Source: DATFLS01 sp964413425
Lineage (GTDB): Bacteria; Fidelibacterota; JAANXI01
NCBI GenBank assembly: GCA_964413425.1
Contig: CAYPST010000006.1
Span: forward strand, 14,973 to 78,972
Length of the DNA stretch: 64,000 nucleotides
Direction of reading: 5' to 3'
Each line of letters starts with the position of its first letter. The stretch's first letter is position 1. Below, one piece after another: positions 41,545-50,854 of this stretch. The position numbers were made by a program, and so were the translations under genes. The notes beneath the pieces were generated by a model. The model was not told the origin of the DNA, ran no database searches, and was given only the letters and a program-made list of their open reading frames with translations.

Positions 41545-43167
41545 CTATAGATCATATTGTTGAATCCATTGCATGGCCAGATCTGCGTATTGAGAATTGG
41601 GATATTGCGTATAAAATTTACGCAAGATGGTCTGGGCCTGGTCAAATTGGTTCAGTTGAATGTGCGACCGCGCCATCATAATGAGCGCATCCTCAACCTT
41701 GTTGTTGTTAGGTGCGGCAAAGACCAGTTCAAATTCCCGTATAGCTGCCTCGAACTGCTCCTGCGCGTACTTGCATTCACCGAGCCAGTAATGGATGTTA
41801 TCAATGTAATCGCCCGGGGGATCCGACTGCAGCATTCGATTGAACATAGCTTCCGCCGTCCGGTAATTCTCTCCCTCAAATTGGTTGAGCGCCTCATTAT
41901 ACACATTGAGAAACGATTCCCTGCGCGCAGCTCCGACGAAATTGTATGGCTCCAGTAGTACGGCCGATGCTGCGGCCTCCTGCCCGGAGGATTCGAGAAT
42001 ACCCGGGGGCTGCTCCCGGGTCAGGTCGATTCCTGATTCCTCGATGCCATCTCCTTCGGCCTCGCTCCCTGATTGGTCCGGAGTCACAGTTTCTCTGTCC
42101 ATTTGAATATTCGGTATAAATGCGGAGAGATCTGGTAATCGCTCCTGGAGCAGCAGATAGGCTCCGAAAAGGATCAGCGCGAATGATAAGGTGATAATAA
42201 CTCCCCAGCCGAACTTTCCCCGACGTCGTTCTGTGACAGCCCACTCCAATGGTTCTTCGTCGGGGGCTTCTCTCTCCTGGTCTTCGTCCATAAGAGAAAC
42301 AGACGGGGCTTCTTTCACTTCAACGGAATCTGCGCCCTCTTCCACTTCGTCCTCTTCATCAAAGAAAAACAACCCCGCTGAGGTTTCTCCGGGTTCTTCT
42401 TTTAATCGTTCGGAGATGAACCGCAGCTCTTTCATGCTAATTTCATCTCCGATATCCGGCCAGTCCGGGGTCTCAGTAAACGGTCCTGATTTATCCGGAG
42501 TCTCCTTCTCTGTCGGAGGCGATGGTGCAGATTCTGGGGCTGGTTCTTCCTTCTCCGCAGCTGCATCTTCCCGATGCATTTTCTGATCTGAACCGGGCGC
42601 TGCCTCCGATTTCGAAGTGTCCCTTGATTCCGGGCCTGTATCAGGCAGTGCGTCAGTTACTTCCTCTTTGTCTACTTTTCCTGGCTTCCCGGCCTTCTCT
42701 GCCTCAAAATCTCCTGATACTGCAGGATGTTTCTCTTCTGCTGTTTCCTCTTCTTCTTTGTCAGACTCCTGCGGAGTACCGGAAACCTCCTCCCCGGCAG
42801 GAGCGACCTTTTCTTCTTCCTGCTCCGCTGCATCGGCTTTCCCCTCCGCGGCGGCTGCAGCCTCCCCGCCAACCTTCTCGCTGACATCCGGCGGGGATTC
42901 GGCTTCTTCAATCATGGTTGGAGATGGAGACCAATACGGTATCCACCGTCCCTCGATTTCTATTTCTTCGCCGGTTTGGGGATCACGACCGGTTCGGCCC
43001 TTCCACCATCGCACACCGAACTTCCCGAATCCGTAGATTTGCGTTTCTTCGCCCTTCTCCATCCGGTTCTGGACGAGTTGCAGCAATTCATCCACCACTG
43101 CTTCAACTTCTTCCGCCGGCACATCTTCGGATTCGGCCACCTGATGTATAATATCTTTTTTCTTCAT
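41545..43167 (-). CDS. HU-domain protein fused to a membrane anchor and periplasmic TPR domain
   Basis: 540 residues. Residues 1-75 form an HU/IHF-type domain (MKKKDIIHQVAESEDVP, IYGFGKFGVRWWKGRTGRDPQTGEEIEIEG) with the conserved GFGxF..R..R.GRxPxTGxxI pattern. Residues 85-310 are a disordered acidic, Pro/Ser-rich linker. RRRGK then a hydrophobic helix (about 319-341) gives a cytoplasmic N-terminus by the positive-inside rule. Residues 410-540 are a YbgF-like TPR domain (YNEALNQFEGENYRTAEAMF, IDNIHYWLGECKYAQEQFEAAI). The layout links the nucleoid to the envelope and recalls the HU-SPOR proteins of Bacteroidota. Confidence 0.8.
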   Translation of the reverse strand: MKKKDIIHQVAESEDVPAEEVEAVVDELLQLVQNRMEKGEETQIYGFGKFGVRWWKGRTGRDPQTGEEIEIEGRWIPYWSPSPTMIEEAESPPDVSEKVGGEAAAAAEGKADAAEQEEEKVAPAGEEVSGTPQESDKEEEETAEEKHPAVSGDFEAEKAGKPGKVDKEEVTDALPDTGPESRDTSKSEAAPGSDQKMHREDAAAEKEEPAPESAPSPPTEKETPDKSGPFTETPDWPDIGDEISMKELRFISERLKEEPGETSAGLFFFDEEDEVEEGADSVEVKEAPSVSLMDEDQEREAPDEEPLEWAVTERRRGKFGWGVIITLSFALILFGAYLLLQERLPDLSAFIPNIQMDRETVTPDQSGSEAEGDGIEESGIDLTREQPPGILESSGQEAAASAVLLEPYNFVGAARRESFLNVYNEALNQFEGENYRTAEAMFNRMLQSDPPGDYIDNIHYWLGECKYAQEQFEAAIREFELVFAAPNNNKVEDALIMMARSHIQLNQFDQAQTILRKFYTQYPNSQYADLAMQWIQQYDL

Positions 43168-43349
43168 AGATCTCTTCCCCGGTCAGTTAACGAGGGATGT
43201 GATATCAACTCGCTTCCGGAGATCCACACTTTTCATGAATACAATACTTCTGATAATCCATACTTTTCGGGGACTTCATACAATCACTGATCTTACGTTA
43301 TTATCGGAATAAGTATCCAGACCATAAATTCCCCCGGCTGTTCCAGGAT

Positions 43350-46094
43350 CTATTCTCCCGGCATTACCGTCTGAGATTGCGAGGTGTCTGCCTGCGATAC
43401 TTCCTGCAGCTGGTTCAGCAGCTCCTCCAATCGCTGGATCTGTTGACCATACCCGGCCCAATCGCCCTCTCGCAGGAATTGCTGTGCCTGCTGAAACGTT
43501 TCATTGGAGGATTGGATCAACGACTGAATATCCCCTGATCCGCTCACGGCAGAAGGCATAACTGCCAGACCCGGCGCCACCTCGGGCGCCTCCCCAAAGA
43601 TGGCAGCCAGCGATTTGTCCAACGATTCATGCATCACTATTTGATTCTGGTAGTTGACAATCACCCGCTTCAACTCCGGTATTTCCCCCTGGTCTGATCG
43701 GATATACAGCGGCTCGACATATAACAGGGCATTTTCGATGGGAATGGCCAACAGGTTCCCCCGAATAACGCTGGATCCCTGTTGACTCCAGAGCGTCATT
43801 AACTCCGATATATCCGGATGTTGATCGATCCGGGCTTCGATTTGCATCGGTCCGAAGATCAGTTCCTGTTTGGGAAATTCATACAACACTAATTCGCCGT
43901 AATTCTCCCCGTCTGATCGCGCGGCCATCCAGGCAATCATATTGTTCTTATTCACCGGAGTGAAGGGGAGAAACAACAGAAATTCCTCCTGCTCATAGCC
44001 GGGAAGCCGCATAATGACATAGTAGGGTTCCATGCGCTGTTCGTTCCCCTCATAAATTTCAGTGGGCATGCGCCACATATCCTCCCGATTATAATAGACT
44101 TCCGGACTCGTCATATGATACGCCAGATAGGCCTGCGACTGAATCAGGAACAGATCTTCCGGATACCGAAAATGCGCCCGGATATTCTCGGGCACTTCTT
44201 CGGATGATTTGAAGAGGTCCGGGAAAATCTTCTGATAGGTGCGGATTACCGGATCTTCCTCATCCACCACATAGAAATCCATGGTACCGTCATAGGCATC
44301 GATGACGGCCTTGACGGAATTTCGAATATAGTTGGTATTCCCTCCCATCATTGGTTCGGCGTACGGAAAATTCTTACTGGTGGTATACGCATCGAGAATC
44401 CATTTCAGCTCACCATCAATGATGGTAATATACGGATCCCGATCATACTCGAGGAACGGTGCCACATTCCGAACTCGTTCTCTGATATTCCGATGATAGT
44501 GCACCTTGGACTCATTGGTGAAGTATCCGGAAATCAGGATTTTAATACTGCCGAATTCGTAGGCATATAACATCCTTCGCCAGAGAGAATGCATGGGAAC
44601 CCCGCCCAGCCCATCGTAGTGGGTGAACTTATTCTCACCCCCCACCGGATAGTCAAATTCCTCGGTGGTCGTTCCGGTGAAGACATAATGATTCGTCTCT
44701 TCTCCATAATAAATGGCCGGTCGTGTGACCTGAACATCCACGGAACTCACCGGGGGAATATCTTTAATAAATAACTCCGGCATGCCTTCCGGTGTGACGA
44801 CATTCACCGGACTCATCACCACCCCGTACCCATGGGTGTACGTCAACCGCTGATTCTGCCACGTTTTCGCCTGGGTGGGGACCTGCTGGTAGGAAAATTC
44901 CCTGGGCGATAGCATCACCTGCCGGTAATCCCCGTCGATGGTATACCGGTCAATGTCCACATCGGAAAATCTATAGTACAACCGAATTTCCTGAATCTGG
45001 CGATAGGTGCTCAATAACGGACGGACATCCCACAGCCGGATATTCTGAATAGTGAGCTGGTTCCGCGAAATGATCTCCTGGGTTAACGTGCCCTGCACGT
45101 TATAATCTTCGCGGTGCACGCCATCGAGTTTGTAGGCCATTCGGGTGTAATCAATGTTATGTCGTATATAGGGTTTCTCCCGGTCCAATTCATTGGGTTC
45201 GACCACAAATGTCTGCTGAAACCAGGGATAAATTCCGTTGATCAGAATCAGTGAGACAAGAAAAACCCCGACTCCGGACACCAACAAGCCAATACCTCTG
45301 CGAAAGAGAGACACAACAAAGAGTATGGCTATACCTAAGGTCACAATGACCATCACCCAGTATGACAACAGCGTCGCATGCATATCGGTATAGCCGGCCC
45401 CAAACACGACGCCGCTGCCGGAGAACAGTAATCCAAAGCGTTTAAGCCAGAAATCCACCGCCAGCAGTACCGCAATCACGACCAGTAAAATACTCAAATG
45501 CACTTTTACACTGCCAGTAAAAATCTTCTGTCGGTTCCGGACGAACTGTATGGCACCCTTCAAAAAATAGACAAGCCCTGCCAGGAGCAATGACAACACG
45601 AACAGCGTGAGCAGCCAGCTCTGTGCTCCTTCATAAAACGGCAGCTGAAAGAGATAAAACCCGATCTCTTGCTGAAAAATGGGATCGGATGCCCCGTATT
45701 CGCTGGCGTGCAGATACTTCAATACAGTCTCCCACCATGGCAAGGTAGCACTGGCTGCAATCACTGAAATAATCACTACCCCCACTCCGGTGATCACGTT
45801 GAAAATCCGCTGCCCCGGTATTTGAATATTCGCACTCTCAAATCGTCTGAATGCCCGACCGCGCGTCAGCCGGTTGGCAATCCAGAAATTAGTCCAGAGT
45901 ATCAGAGCATAGAGCACAAATGCCCCGATCCAGAGCACAATTTTCCAGGAGAGGATTGTCCAAAACACCGTGGAATAATGCACGGTGTCAAACCACCAGG
46001 CTTCGGTGATGATTGTGCTGGCATTTCCTAAGAGTATCAATAAAAATACCAGTGCTGCGACCAGCCACATCAGTCTGCGTTGCATTGTATTCAT
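43350..46094 (-). CDS. UPF0182 family large membrane protein
   Basis: 914 residues. The first 290 hold about seven membrane helices (LVAALVFLLILLGNASTII, VLWIGAFVLYALILWTNFW, and so on), followed by a large extracytoplasmic domain with the UPF0182 hallmarks RPYIRHNIDYTRMAY-like (here PYIRHNIDYTRMAYKLD), NIRLWDVRPLLSTYRQIQEIRLYY and WRMPTEIYEGN. Family members occur in many phyla and have no established function. The C-terminus is Gln/Ser-rich with a short helix (EGDWAGYGQQIQRLEELLNQL). 182 bases lie between it and the HU fusion. Confidence 0.92.
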   Translation of the reverse strand: MNTMQRRLMWLVAALVFLLILLGNASTIITEAWWFDTVHYSTVFWTILSWKIVLWIGAFVLYALILWTNFWIANRLTRGRAFRRFESANIQIPGQRIFNVITGVGVVIISVIAASATLPWWETVLKYLHASEYGASDPIFQQEIGFYLFQLPFYEGAQSWLLTLFVLSLLLAGLVYFLKGAIQFVRNRQKIFTGSVKVHLSILLVVIAVLLAVDFWLKRFGLLFSGSGVVFGAGYTDMHATLLSYWVMVIVTLGIAILFVVSLFRRGIGLLVSGVGVFLVSLILINGIYPWFQQTFVVEPNELDREKPYIRHNIDYTRMAYKLDGVHREDYNVQGTLTQEIISRNQLTIQNIRLWDVRPLLSTYRQIQEIRLYYRFSDVDIDRYTIDGDYRQVMLSPREFSYQQVPTQAKTWQNQRLTYTHGYGVVMSPVNVVTPEGMPELFIKDIPPVSSVDVQVTRPAIYYGEETNHYVFTGTTTEEFDYPVGGENKFTHYDGLGGVPMHSLWRRMLYAYEFGSIKILISGYFTNESKVHYHRNIRERVRNVAPFLEYDRDPYITIIDGELKWILDAYTTSKNFPYAEPMMGGNTNYIRNSVKAVIDAYDGTMDFYVVDEEDPVIRTYQKIFPDLFKSSEEVPENIRAHFRYPEDLFLIQSQAYLAYHMTSPEVYYNREDMWRMPTEIYEGNEQRMEPYYVIMRLPGYEQEEFLLFLPFTPVNKNNMIAWMAARSDGENYGELVLYEFPKQELIFGPMQIEARIDQHPDISELMTLWSQQGSSVIRGNLLAIPIENALLYVEPLYIRSDQGEIPELKRVIVNYQNQIVMHESLDKSLAAIFGEAPEVAPGLAVMPSAVSGSGDIQSLIQSSNETFQQAQQFLREGDWAGYGQQIQRLEELLNQLQEVSQADTSQSQTVMPGE

Positions 46095-46175
46095 AACGCT
46101 CCTTCATCAGTCAAGATATACACAAGAAATCTGTCGTCTTCTAATAAGGATGGAAAAATAGCGGAATAATTCTGC

Positions 46176-46934
46176 TTACGATTGATTTTCCTGTAGCGCT
46201 TCTAATTTATCCCGGATTTTTGCCGCCTTCTCGTAATGTTCCAGCCGGATGGCTTCTTCCAATTCTTCTTCTAATTTCTCCAGGTCTGAGACCGGCCGTT
46301 TTGCCAGTACCGTTTCCTTCCATTCGTTAAGGATATGGATCTCCCTGTTGGTCTCCACGTTCTCGGCGATCCCCCATTTTTTGTTAAACGACCTAATGAG
46401 TCTGATACTCTCTTCGATCTTCTGGAGAGCATCGGAATATTCTTCGTTCTCTAACGCCATCTGGACTCGTGCCTGCACATTCATCATCTTAATATACGGA
46501 AAATATTGCAGGAATGACCAGGCACTCTCTTCATCTTCTGCGAACTCTTCCACGAGCTCGAGCACTTCCAAATTATGTGCCGTATCCCGGATGACTCCTT
46601 CATGATCGCCGAGTTCCGCAAAGCAGAGATATCGATGATAATATTGTATTGACTCCTGCTGCAGTTCCCGGAGATCATCGGCAGAGAGTACGAATTGTCC
46701 TTCTTTCTTCTGCTCACTATGCTCCTGCTCTGCTTTATAATACTCCAGCACATTCTCGAACCCGTGTGGTTGCCGGCCGTCCGGTCTTCCCTCCAGCTCC
46801 ATCTGGAGCAATCCTAAATCCAAACGTAATTGAATTTTATCTTTATCGTTTTCTCCCTTGATCCTCCGGACATTCAGAATATCAGGGTCAAAGGGCCAGT
46901 CGGAAAGAATATCACTAATATCTTTTCGGGCCAT
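46176..46934 (-). CDS. Helical protein with C-terminal UVR (UvrB/UvrC-like) motif
   Basis: About 252 residues from the ATG at 46934, which has GAGGAGGAG immediately upstream; the frame is open further but lacks another such site. The middle is helical (IQYYHRYLCFAELGDHEGVIRDTAHNLEVLELVEEFAED). The last 40 residues (DLEKLEEELEEAIRLEHYEKAAKIRDKLEAL) match the UVR motif that mediates UvrB-UvrC contacts and also occurs in ClpC partners such as McsA. No catalytic domain is recognisable. It could be an adaptor of repair or proteolysis; this is inference. Confidence 0.75.
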   Translation of the reverse strand: MARKDISDILSDWPFDPDILNVRRIKGENDKDKIQLRLDLGLLQMELEGRPDGRQPHGFENVLEYYKAEQEHSEQKKEGQFVLSADDLRELQQESIQYYHRYLCFAELGDHEGVIRDTAHNLEVLELVEEFAEDEESAWSFLQYFPYIKMMNVQARVQMALENEEYSDALQKIEESIRLIRSFNKKWGIAENVETNREIHILNEWKETVLAKRPVSDLEKLEEELEEAIRLEHYEKAAKIRDKLEALQENQS

Positions 46935-47174
46935 AGATCTCCTCCTCATTCTAAACCTCAGTATTAATCTAACGCCTGATTTATTCAATGCAAAGCGAAA
47001 ATAGCGCACTGCTTGCGCTGTGATGAACTCACTTTATACAGTAAAAACTACTCTTAACCAGTTCAAACATTTCAAATAACGAAAATACAGTTGATAATGT
47101 TCTATCAATCATGGAACTTTTCGCAGTGAATGAGTGCAAACGATAATAATCGTAAGCATTCAACGGGGAATTCT

Positions 47175-47585
47175 ATGAATTGGCTAAATCTGAATGACAT
47201 CGCGGAGTGGATTCGGTCACCGGGGAAAGCACAGAACAGCCCAGCGGGATTTCCGATGTTCCAGACCCAGGATGTTCAACTTGTCAAAAAACAGGCGGCG
47301 GGCGTATCCGGTCGCGGCCCTCTTCTCCTGGCCGAAAATGTCGACACCATATGGTATGTGGAAGTCAAGGATAGAAAGACTCCGCTTGGAAAGCAAGACA
47401 GTCAGCGGTTTCTCACCCTGAAATCGGAACTGGAACAGCTGCATTCTTATCGATTCATCCGGGGCATTATGTTAACTTCGGCACCATTTTCCGGTGGGGT
47501 TCGTGAAGAGCTGGAACAGGAGGACTGCCTGCTCATCCATGTTCCTAAGGAGCAGGAAGAGACAACAAACCAGACTGAAGAATAA
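47175..47585 (+). CDS. Small protein with restriction-endonuclease-like core
   Basis: About 136 residues. I favour the ATG at 47175 because GGGGAA lies at 47165-47170, while the upstream ATG at 47130 has no ribosome binding site. The core shows the D...ExK arrangement of PD-(D/E)XK folds: ENVDTIWYVEVKDRK, followed by a helix (QDSQRFLTLKSELEQLHSYR) and a strand IRGIMLTSAPF. An archaeal Holliday-junction-resolvase-like or restriction-like domain is possible. It precedes the GAF gene by 21 bases and probably shares its transcript. Fold and activity are inference. Confidence 0.6.
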   Translation: MNWLNLNDIAEWIRSPGKAQNSPAGFPMFQTQDVQLVKKQAAGVSGRGPLLLAENVDTIWYVEVKDRKTPLGKQDSQRFLTLKSELEQLHSYRFIRGIMLTSAPFSGGVREELEQEDCLLIHVPKEQEETTNQTEE

Positions 47586-47606
47586 CAGAAGTAGTTCAGT
47601 AACCGC

Positions 47607-48068
47607 ATGTCGGTTCATCAATTAGAGTTCCAGCTGCAGCATCTTATTGATTCCGGCGTGTCTCCCGATATTTATTTCCCTGAAGCGGTTCAGTATATAC
47701 GACAATGTAATAGCCGGTTTGATTGGGTCGGTATCTATGTACTTCAGAACGATGAACTGGTGCTCCCGCCGGGATACTATGACGGTATGGAACCCGAACA
47801 TAAACATATTTCGTTAGAAGAGGGTATTTGTGGCGCTGCGGCTTCTGCCGGAGCCACCATTGTGGTCAATGATGTACGATCCGACCCGCGCTATCTTGCC
47901 TGCAGCATCTCCACTCAATCTGAAATAGTGGTCCCGATTATGAAGGGACGCACCTTATATGGGGTACTGGATCTCGACAGTGATACCCCGGCAGCGTTCA
48001 AGACACCGGAAATCCGATTGCTGGAACGCACCGCCGAACTTCTGGCTGAGTATTTCTATCGTAACTAA
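47607..48068 (+). CDS. GAF-domain protein similar to free-methionine-(R)-sulfoxide reductase
   Basis: 153 residues, the length of fRMsr (YebR/MsrC type). FDWVGIYVLQNDELVLPPGYYDG, EEGICGAAASAGATIVVNDV, PRYLACSISTQSEIVVPIMKG and YGVLDLDS follow that enzyme in order. Of its three cysteines, the one in GICG and the one in LACS (the catalytic C118 of E. coli) are present; the first (ACxxI) is replaced by His in HKHISLEEG. Reduction of free Met-(R)-sulfoxide is possible, but a sensory GAF role cannot be excluded. Confidence 0.75.
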   Translation: MSVHQLEFQLQHLIDSGVSPDIYFPEAVQYIRQCNSRFDWVGIYVLQNDELVLPPGYYDGMEPEHKHISLEEGICGAAASAGATIVVNDVRSDPRYLACSISTQSEIVVPIMKGRTLYGVLDLDSDTPAAFKTPEIRLLERTAELLAEYFYRN

Positions 48069-48219
48069 CCTTGCTGCCTCTGCTGCCTCCTCCTTGATTC
48101 TCAAAAATCCAGTATCTACTTTGTACATTTGAAATTGCCATAGAAACCACGAATTGACACAAACACAAAGTTGAAAAAACAAAAAATATTTTACAGTATC
48201 TATGTGGCATATATTTTAA

Positions 48220-48395
48220 TATGACTATTAAGTCAACTCAGGAAAACCGTTAAAACGGTTCAATGGAGGGACTGTTTTCCCAGAACCACCGGGATGTCCC
48301 GTAAGGGATCCCGTTGGGAAATCCCGGGGTGAAGAAGAAAAATATCTGAGCCTGCACCGTTCCGGGAATTGCCCTGAGTAGATTTAATAGTCATA
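48220..48395. repeat. Family B inverted-repeat element, best copy
   Basis: The left end TATGACTATTAAGTCAACTC, continuing AGG, and the reverse complement of the right end TATGACTATTAAATCTACTC, continuing AGG, match at 20 of 23 positions. Inside are the stems AACCGTT/AACGGTT (48245-48260) and the double mini-hairpin TCCCGTAAGGGA plus TCCCGTTGGGA (48297-48319), nearly the same as in the family A copy at 28920. No ORF. Confidence 0.65.
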
Positions 48396-48411
48396 TATTA
48401 TATAGTGCTGA

Positions 48412-48583
48412 GAGTGTTTAGAAAACAGGAGTCCGGTATAACATCCTGAATCTGACAGATGTTTATTCTGCATATAACATATACGTAAAATTTATTATGG
48501 TAAGTAATCAGCATATTATAATTTTCCTTCGCGTTCTCTGTCCCGTCGTCACGGGATCTCTGCGAGGCGTTTTCCAAACAGAT
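48412..48583 (+). repeat. Family A inverted-repeat element, diverged copy
   Basis: Starts with GAGTGTTTAGAAAACAGG after CTGA and ends with GCGTTTTCCAAACAGATTC. It keeps the TTTATT segment and the hairpin CCCGTCGTCACGGG. No clear target duplication flanks it, which fits an older insertion. Confidence 0.55.
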
Positions 48584-48687
48584 TCATGCAGTACTATAAA
48601 CCTGATAAATTAAACTTAAATGATAGTAAGTATACTTTTTAGAGTGCACTCATATTTATTAACAGTCAAGGGTTCCGGAAGTGAATT

Positions 48688-49626
48688 ATGGGAATTATTG
48701 CTGGCATACTCTTCCTGCTGACTGGCATCACCATGCTCACAGGACATTTTACGTTCTCCATCACTCCCAGACCGAGTACTGAAACTCCCGAATCGCTGGG
48801 GTTACCCTTTACTGATATCTACTTGACCAATCATAACAATGAAGTACTACACGGATGGTGGATTCAACATCCTGATACCTCAGCCGACTCACCGTTTCCC
48901 ACGATGATATTGATTCATGGATGGAACCGGAATTGTGAACGGATGCTTCCCTATCTGGATCATCTCTCTGACTTACCTGTGAATGTACTCTGCATCGAAG
49001 CCCGCGGGCATGGTGCAAACAGTAAGAATCATTTCATCAGCCAGGTCGGGTTCGCACAGGATATTGTAAGCGCCATTAACTGGCTGGTACTCCAACCTGA
49101 AGTGCGGGTGGATCAGATCGGTGTGCTGGGCCATTCACTGGGAGCGGCCGCTGCAATTTATGCCAGTTTTCTGGACAAACGGATTAGTTGCATTGTTGCC
49201 GATGGCAGCTATGCCCACCCACTTGAAATAATCCGAAACTTTTTGCGGGGATACCATATTCCGTACTATCCGCTTGGTTGGCTGATGGTTCAGTATATTC
49301 AACTTCGGCTGTGGATTACGCTTAATCAGATCGCCCCAGAAAATGTTATTCGAAATCTTTCCCCACCCGGTCTGTTAATTCATGGTGACAAGGACAGCGT
49401 CATTCCGGTTCGAGATGGACAGCATCTTCTGGCAAATGCCAGCGATAATTTCGAACTCTGGATCGCCAGCAACGCGAACCATTCCAATACCGCAGAACAT
49501 CCGAAGTTCCAGGAAGTGCTTCATCGATTTCTCCGCACCCATCTGGACTTTCCCGACGTCCGTTCCTCTATGAGTCAGCCGGAGAATACATCAGCCACAT
49601 CTGATAATCCTCCTGGTTTTGATTGA
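48688..49626 (+). CDS. Membrane-anchored alpha/beta hydrolase
   Basis: 312 residues. Residues 2-22 are a single hydrophobic anchor. The alpha/beta hydrolase core shows the oxyanion segment LIHGWNRN, the nucleophile elbow GHSLGAA with Ser150, the acid DKDSVIP (Asp236) and the base ANANHSN (His265), a complete triad. It is of the esterase/lipase-like type with the catalytic part probably outside the cytoplasm. The tail (after 285) is low-complexity. Substrate unknown; no operon partner. Confidence 0.85.
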   Translation: MGIIAGILFLLTGITMLTGHFTFSITPRPSTETPESLGLPFTDIYLTNHNNEVLHGWWIQHPDTSADSPFPTMILIHGWNRNCERMLPYLDHLSDLPVNVLCIEARGHGANSKNHFISQVGFAQDIVSAINWLVLQPEVRVDQIGVLGHSLGAAAAIYASFLDKRISCIVADGSYAHPLEIIRNFLRGYHIPYYPLGWLMVQYIQLRLWITLNQIAPENVIRNLSPPGLLIHGDKDSVIPVRDGQHLLANASDNFELWIASNANHSNTAEHPKFQEVLHRFLRTHLDFPDVRSSMSQPENTSATSDNPPGFD

Positions 49627-50017
49627 TGCCCTCCCTTTCGCAGATTGCAGGAACTCTCTGATATATAAAAAGGTGACTCCCGACTTGTGAGTATCGCTTC
49701 CTACAATAATGGACATGCATCGGGCGGCTGGAGCGCACACGGTATAATCTGCACGGGAATCCCTGAGTACAGACAATAGTGGTACACCTCGCAGAACTAT
49801 TCCCCCGTCCCCATTAGCCTTGATTGCCTGACTTTTTATCATATTGAAAAATCACCTTTTCATTTTGAAACATAAATATAGTTTCTTACCCTTGGCTTAA
49901 GAAACCATATCGACTGAGAGTGGCTTATTCCCGGTATTTATCGGGATTGTTGTGAATTTCAGCAGCATGGCATGAAGATTGTACAATATATCATCAACTA
50001 TAAAAACAAGATGAATT
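49627..50017. other. Intergenic region upstream of the heme operon
   Basis: 391 bases without a gene. A stem with arms GTTTCTTA (49881-49888) and TAAGAAAC (49898-49905) and a smaller one, TCCCG/CGGGA near 49929-49946, lie 70-140 bases before the first heme-cluster gene. They may form an operator or leader structure; no known riboswitch class was recognised. Confidence 0.45.
49881..49905. promoter_or_regulatory. Inverted repeat upstream of the heme operon
   Basis: Arms GTTTCTTA and TAAGAAAC are perfect over eight bases with a nine-base spacer. The distance to the ccsA/hemX-like start is 113 bases. A regulator-binding site or mRNA hairpin is possible. Confidence 0.35.
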
Positions 50018-50833
50018 GTGATTGAGTTATTAAATATCCTGTTACCCGGCTGCTATGTAATTGTTGCTGTGCTTTATACCTGGCGTTTTTTTTCGGATAG
50101 TCGCAGGTTTGAATCCTTTATTACTGCCGCTTTACTGCTGACCGTTGGCATTCATATTCTTTATCTGGCTTCCCGGATCGCACGGTATCAGCATTTTCCG
50201 ACTGCCTCACCGGCGGAGGTGTTTTCCCTCATTGCCCTGGCCATGGGTTTGATATACCTGTGGATCGAATTCATGCTGACTATCAAGACAACCGGGATGT
50301 TTGTAGTGGGTGTCATTACGGTTTTTCAGGTACTGTCTTCTGTGTTGATTACCCAGGGAGGGGCTCTGGATCCCCTCCTCTCTTCGCCCCTCTTCAGCCT
50401 GCACACCAGCGCAGCCATTCTCGGCTACTCAGCCATTGCAATCTCTGCGCTGTATGCCACGCTTTATCTGCTTTTATTCTATGACATAAAGGGCAGTAAA
50501 TTCGGTATCGTGTATAACCGGTTACCGGCGCTGGAAGTCCTTGATTCCATGCACATCAAGGCTGCCTCAGCCGGCTTCTCTTTTTTGACCCTTACCATAA
50601 TCCTTGGCATTCTTTGGCTGAAACTCACATTCAACCACGCACTTCTGTGGGACTGGAAAATCATCACTGCCTTTATCACCTGGGGCATTTTTGGGATCGG
50701 CATCGCCAGTAAACACCTGTTTGGATGGAGTGGAAAGCGGATCGCCTATTTCTCGCTCACCGGATTTATGACTATCTTGATCTCGATGACCGTTGTGAAT
50801 TACTTCTTAACTTCCTTTCACAGGTTCCACTGA
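50018..50833 (+). CDS. CcsA/HemX-like cytochrome c assembly family membrane protein
   Basis: 271 residues with eight predicted helices. ASPAEVFSLIALAMGLIYLWIEF, SSPLFSLHTSAAILGYSAIAISALYATLYLLL and WDWKIITAFITWGIFGIGI-like segments (here LLWDWKIITAFITWG) match the CcsA/HemX superfamily, including its conserved histidine in the SLHTS helix. The GTG start overlaps a five-codon frame ATGAATTGTGATTGA. Genes of this group directly before hemA are usually called hemX and affect HemA levels; a direct role in cytochrome c maturation is the alternative. Confidence 0.85.
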   Translation: MIELLNILLPGCYVIVAVLYTWRFFSDSRRFESFITAALLLTVGIHILYLASRIARYQHFPTASPAEVFSLIALAMGLIYLWIEFMLTIKTTGMFVVGVITVFQVLSSVLITQGGALDPLLSSPLFSLHTSAAILGYSAIAISALYATLYLLLFYDIKGSKFGIVYNRLPALEVLDSMHIKAASAGFSFLTLTIILGILWLKLTFNHALLWDWKIITAFITWGIFGIGIASKHLFGWSGKRIAYFSLTGFMTILISMTVVNYFLTSFHRFH

Positions 50834-50854
50834 GCGCACCGGAGGCAGATAAGG

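Larger units (their letters stand above)
48069..48687. other. Repeat-filled intergenic region
   Basis: About 620 bases with no gene. It holds a complete family B element (48220-48395) and, only 16 bases later, a family A element (48412-48583). The remaining sequence is AT-rich and contains the promoter of the hydrolase gene. Confidence 0.6.
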
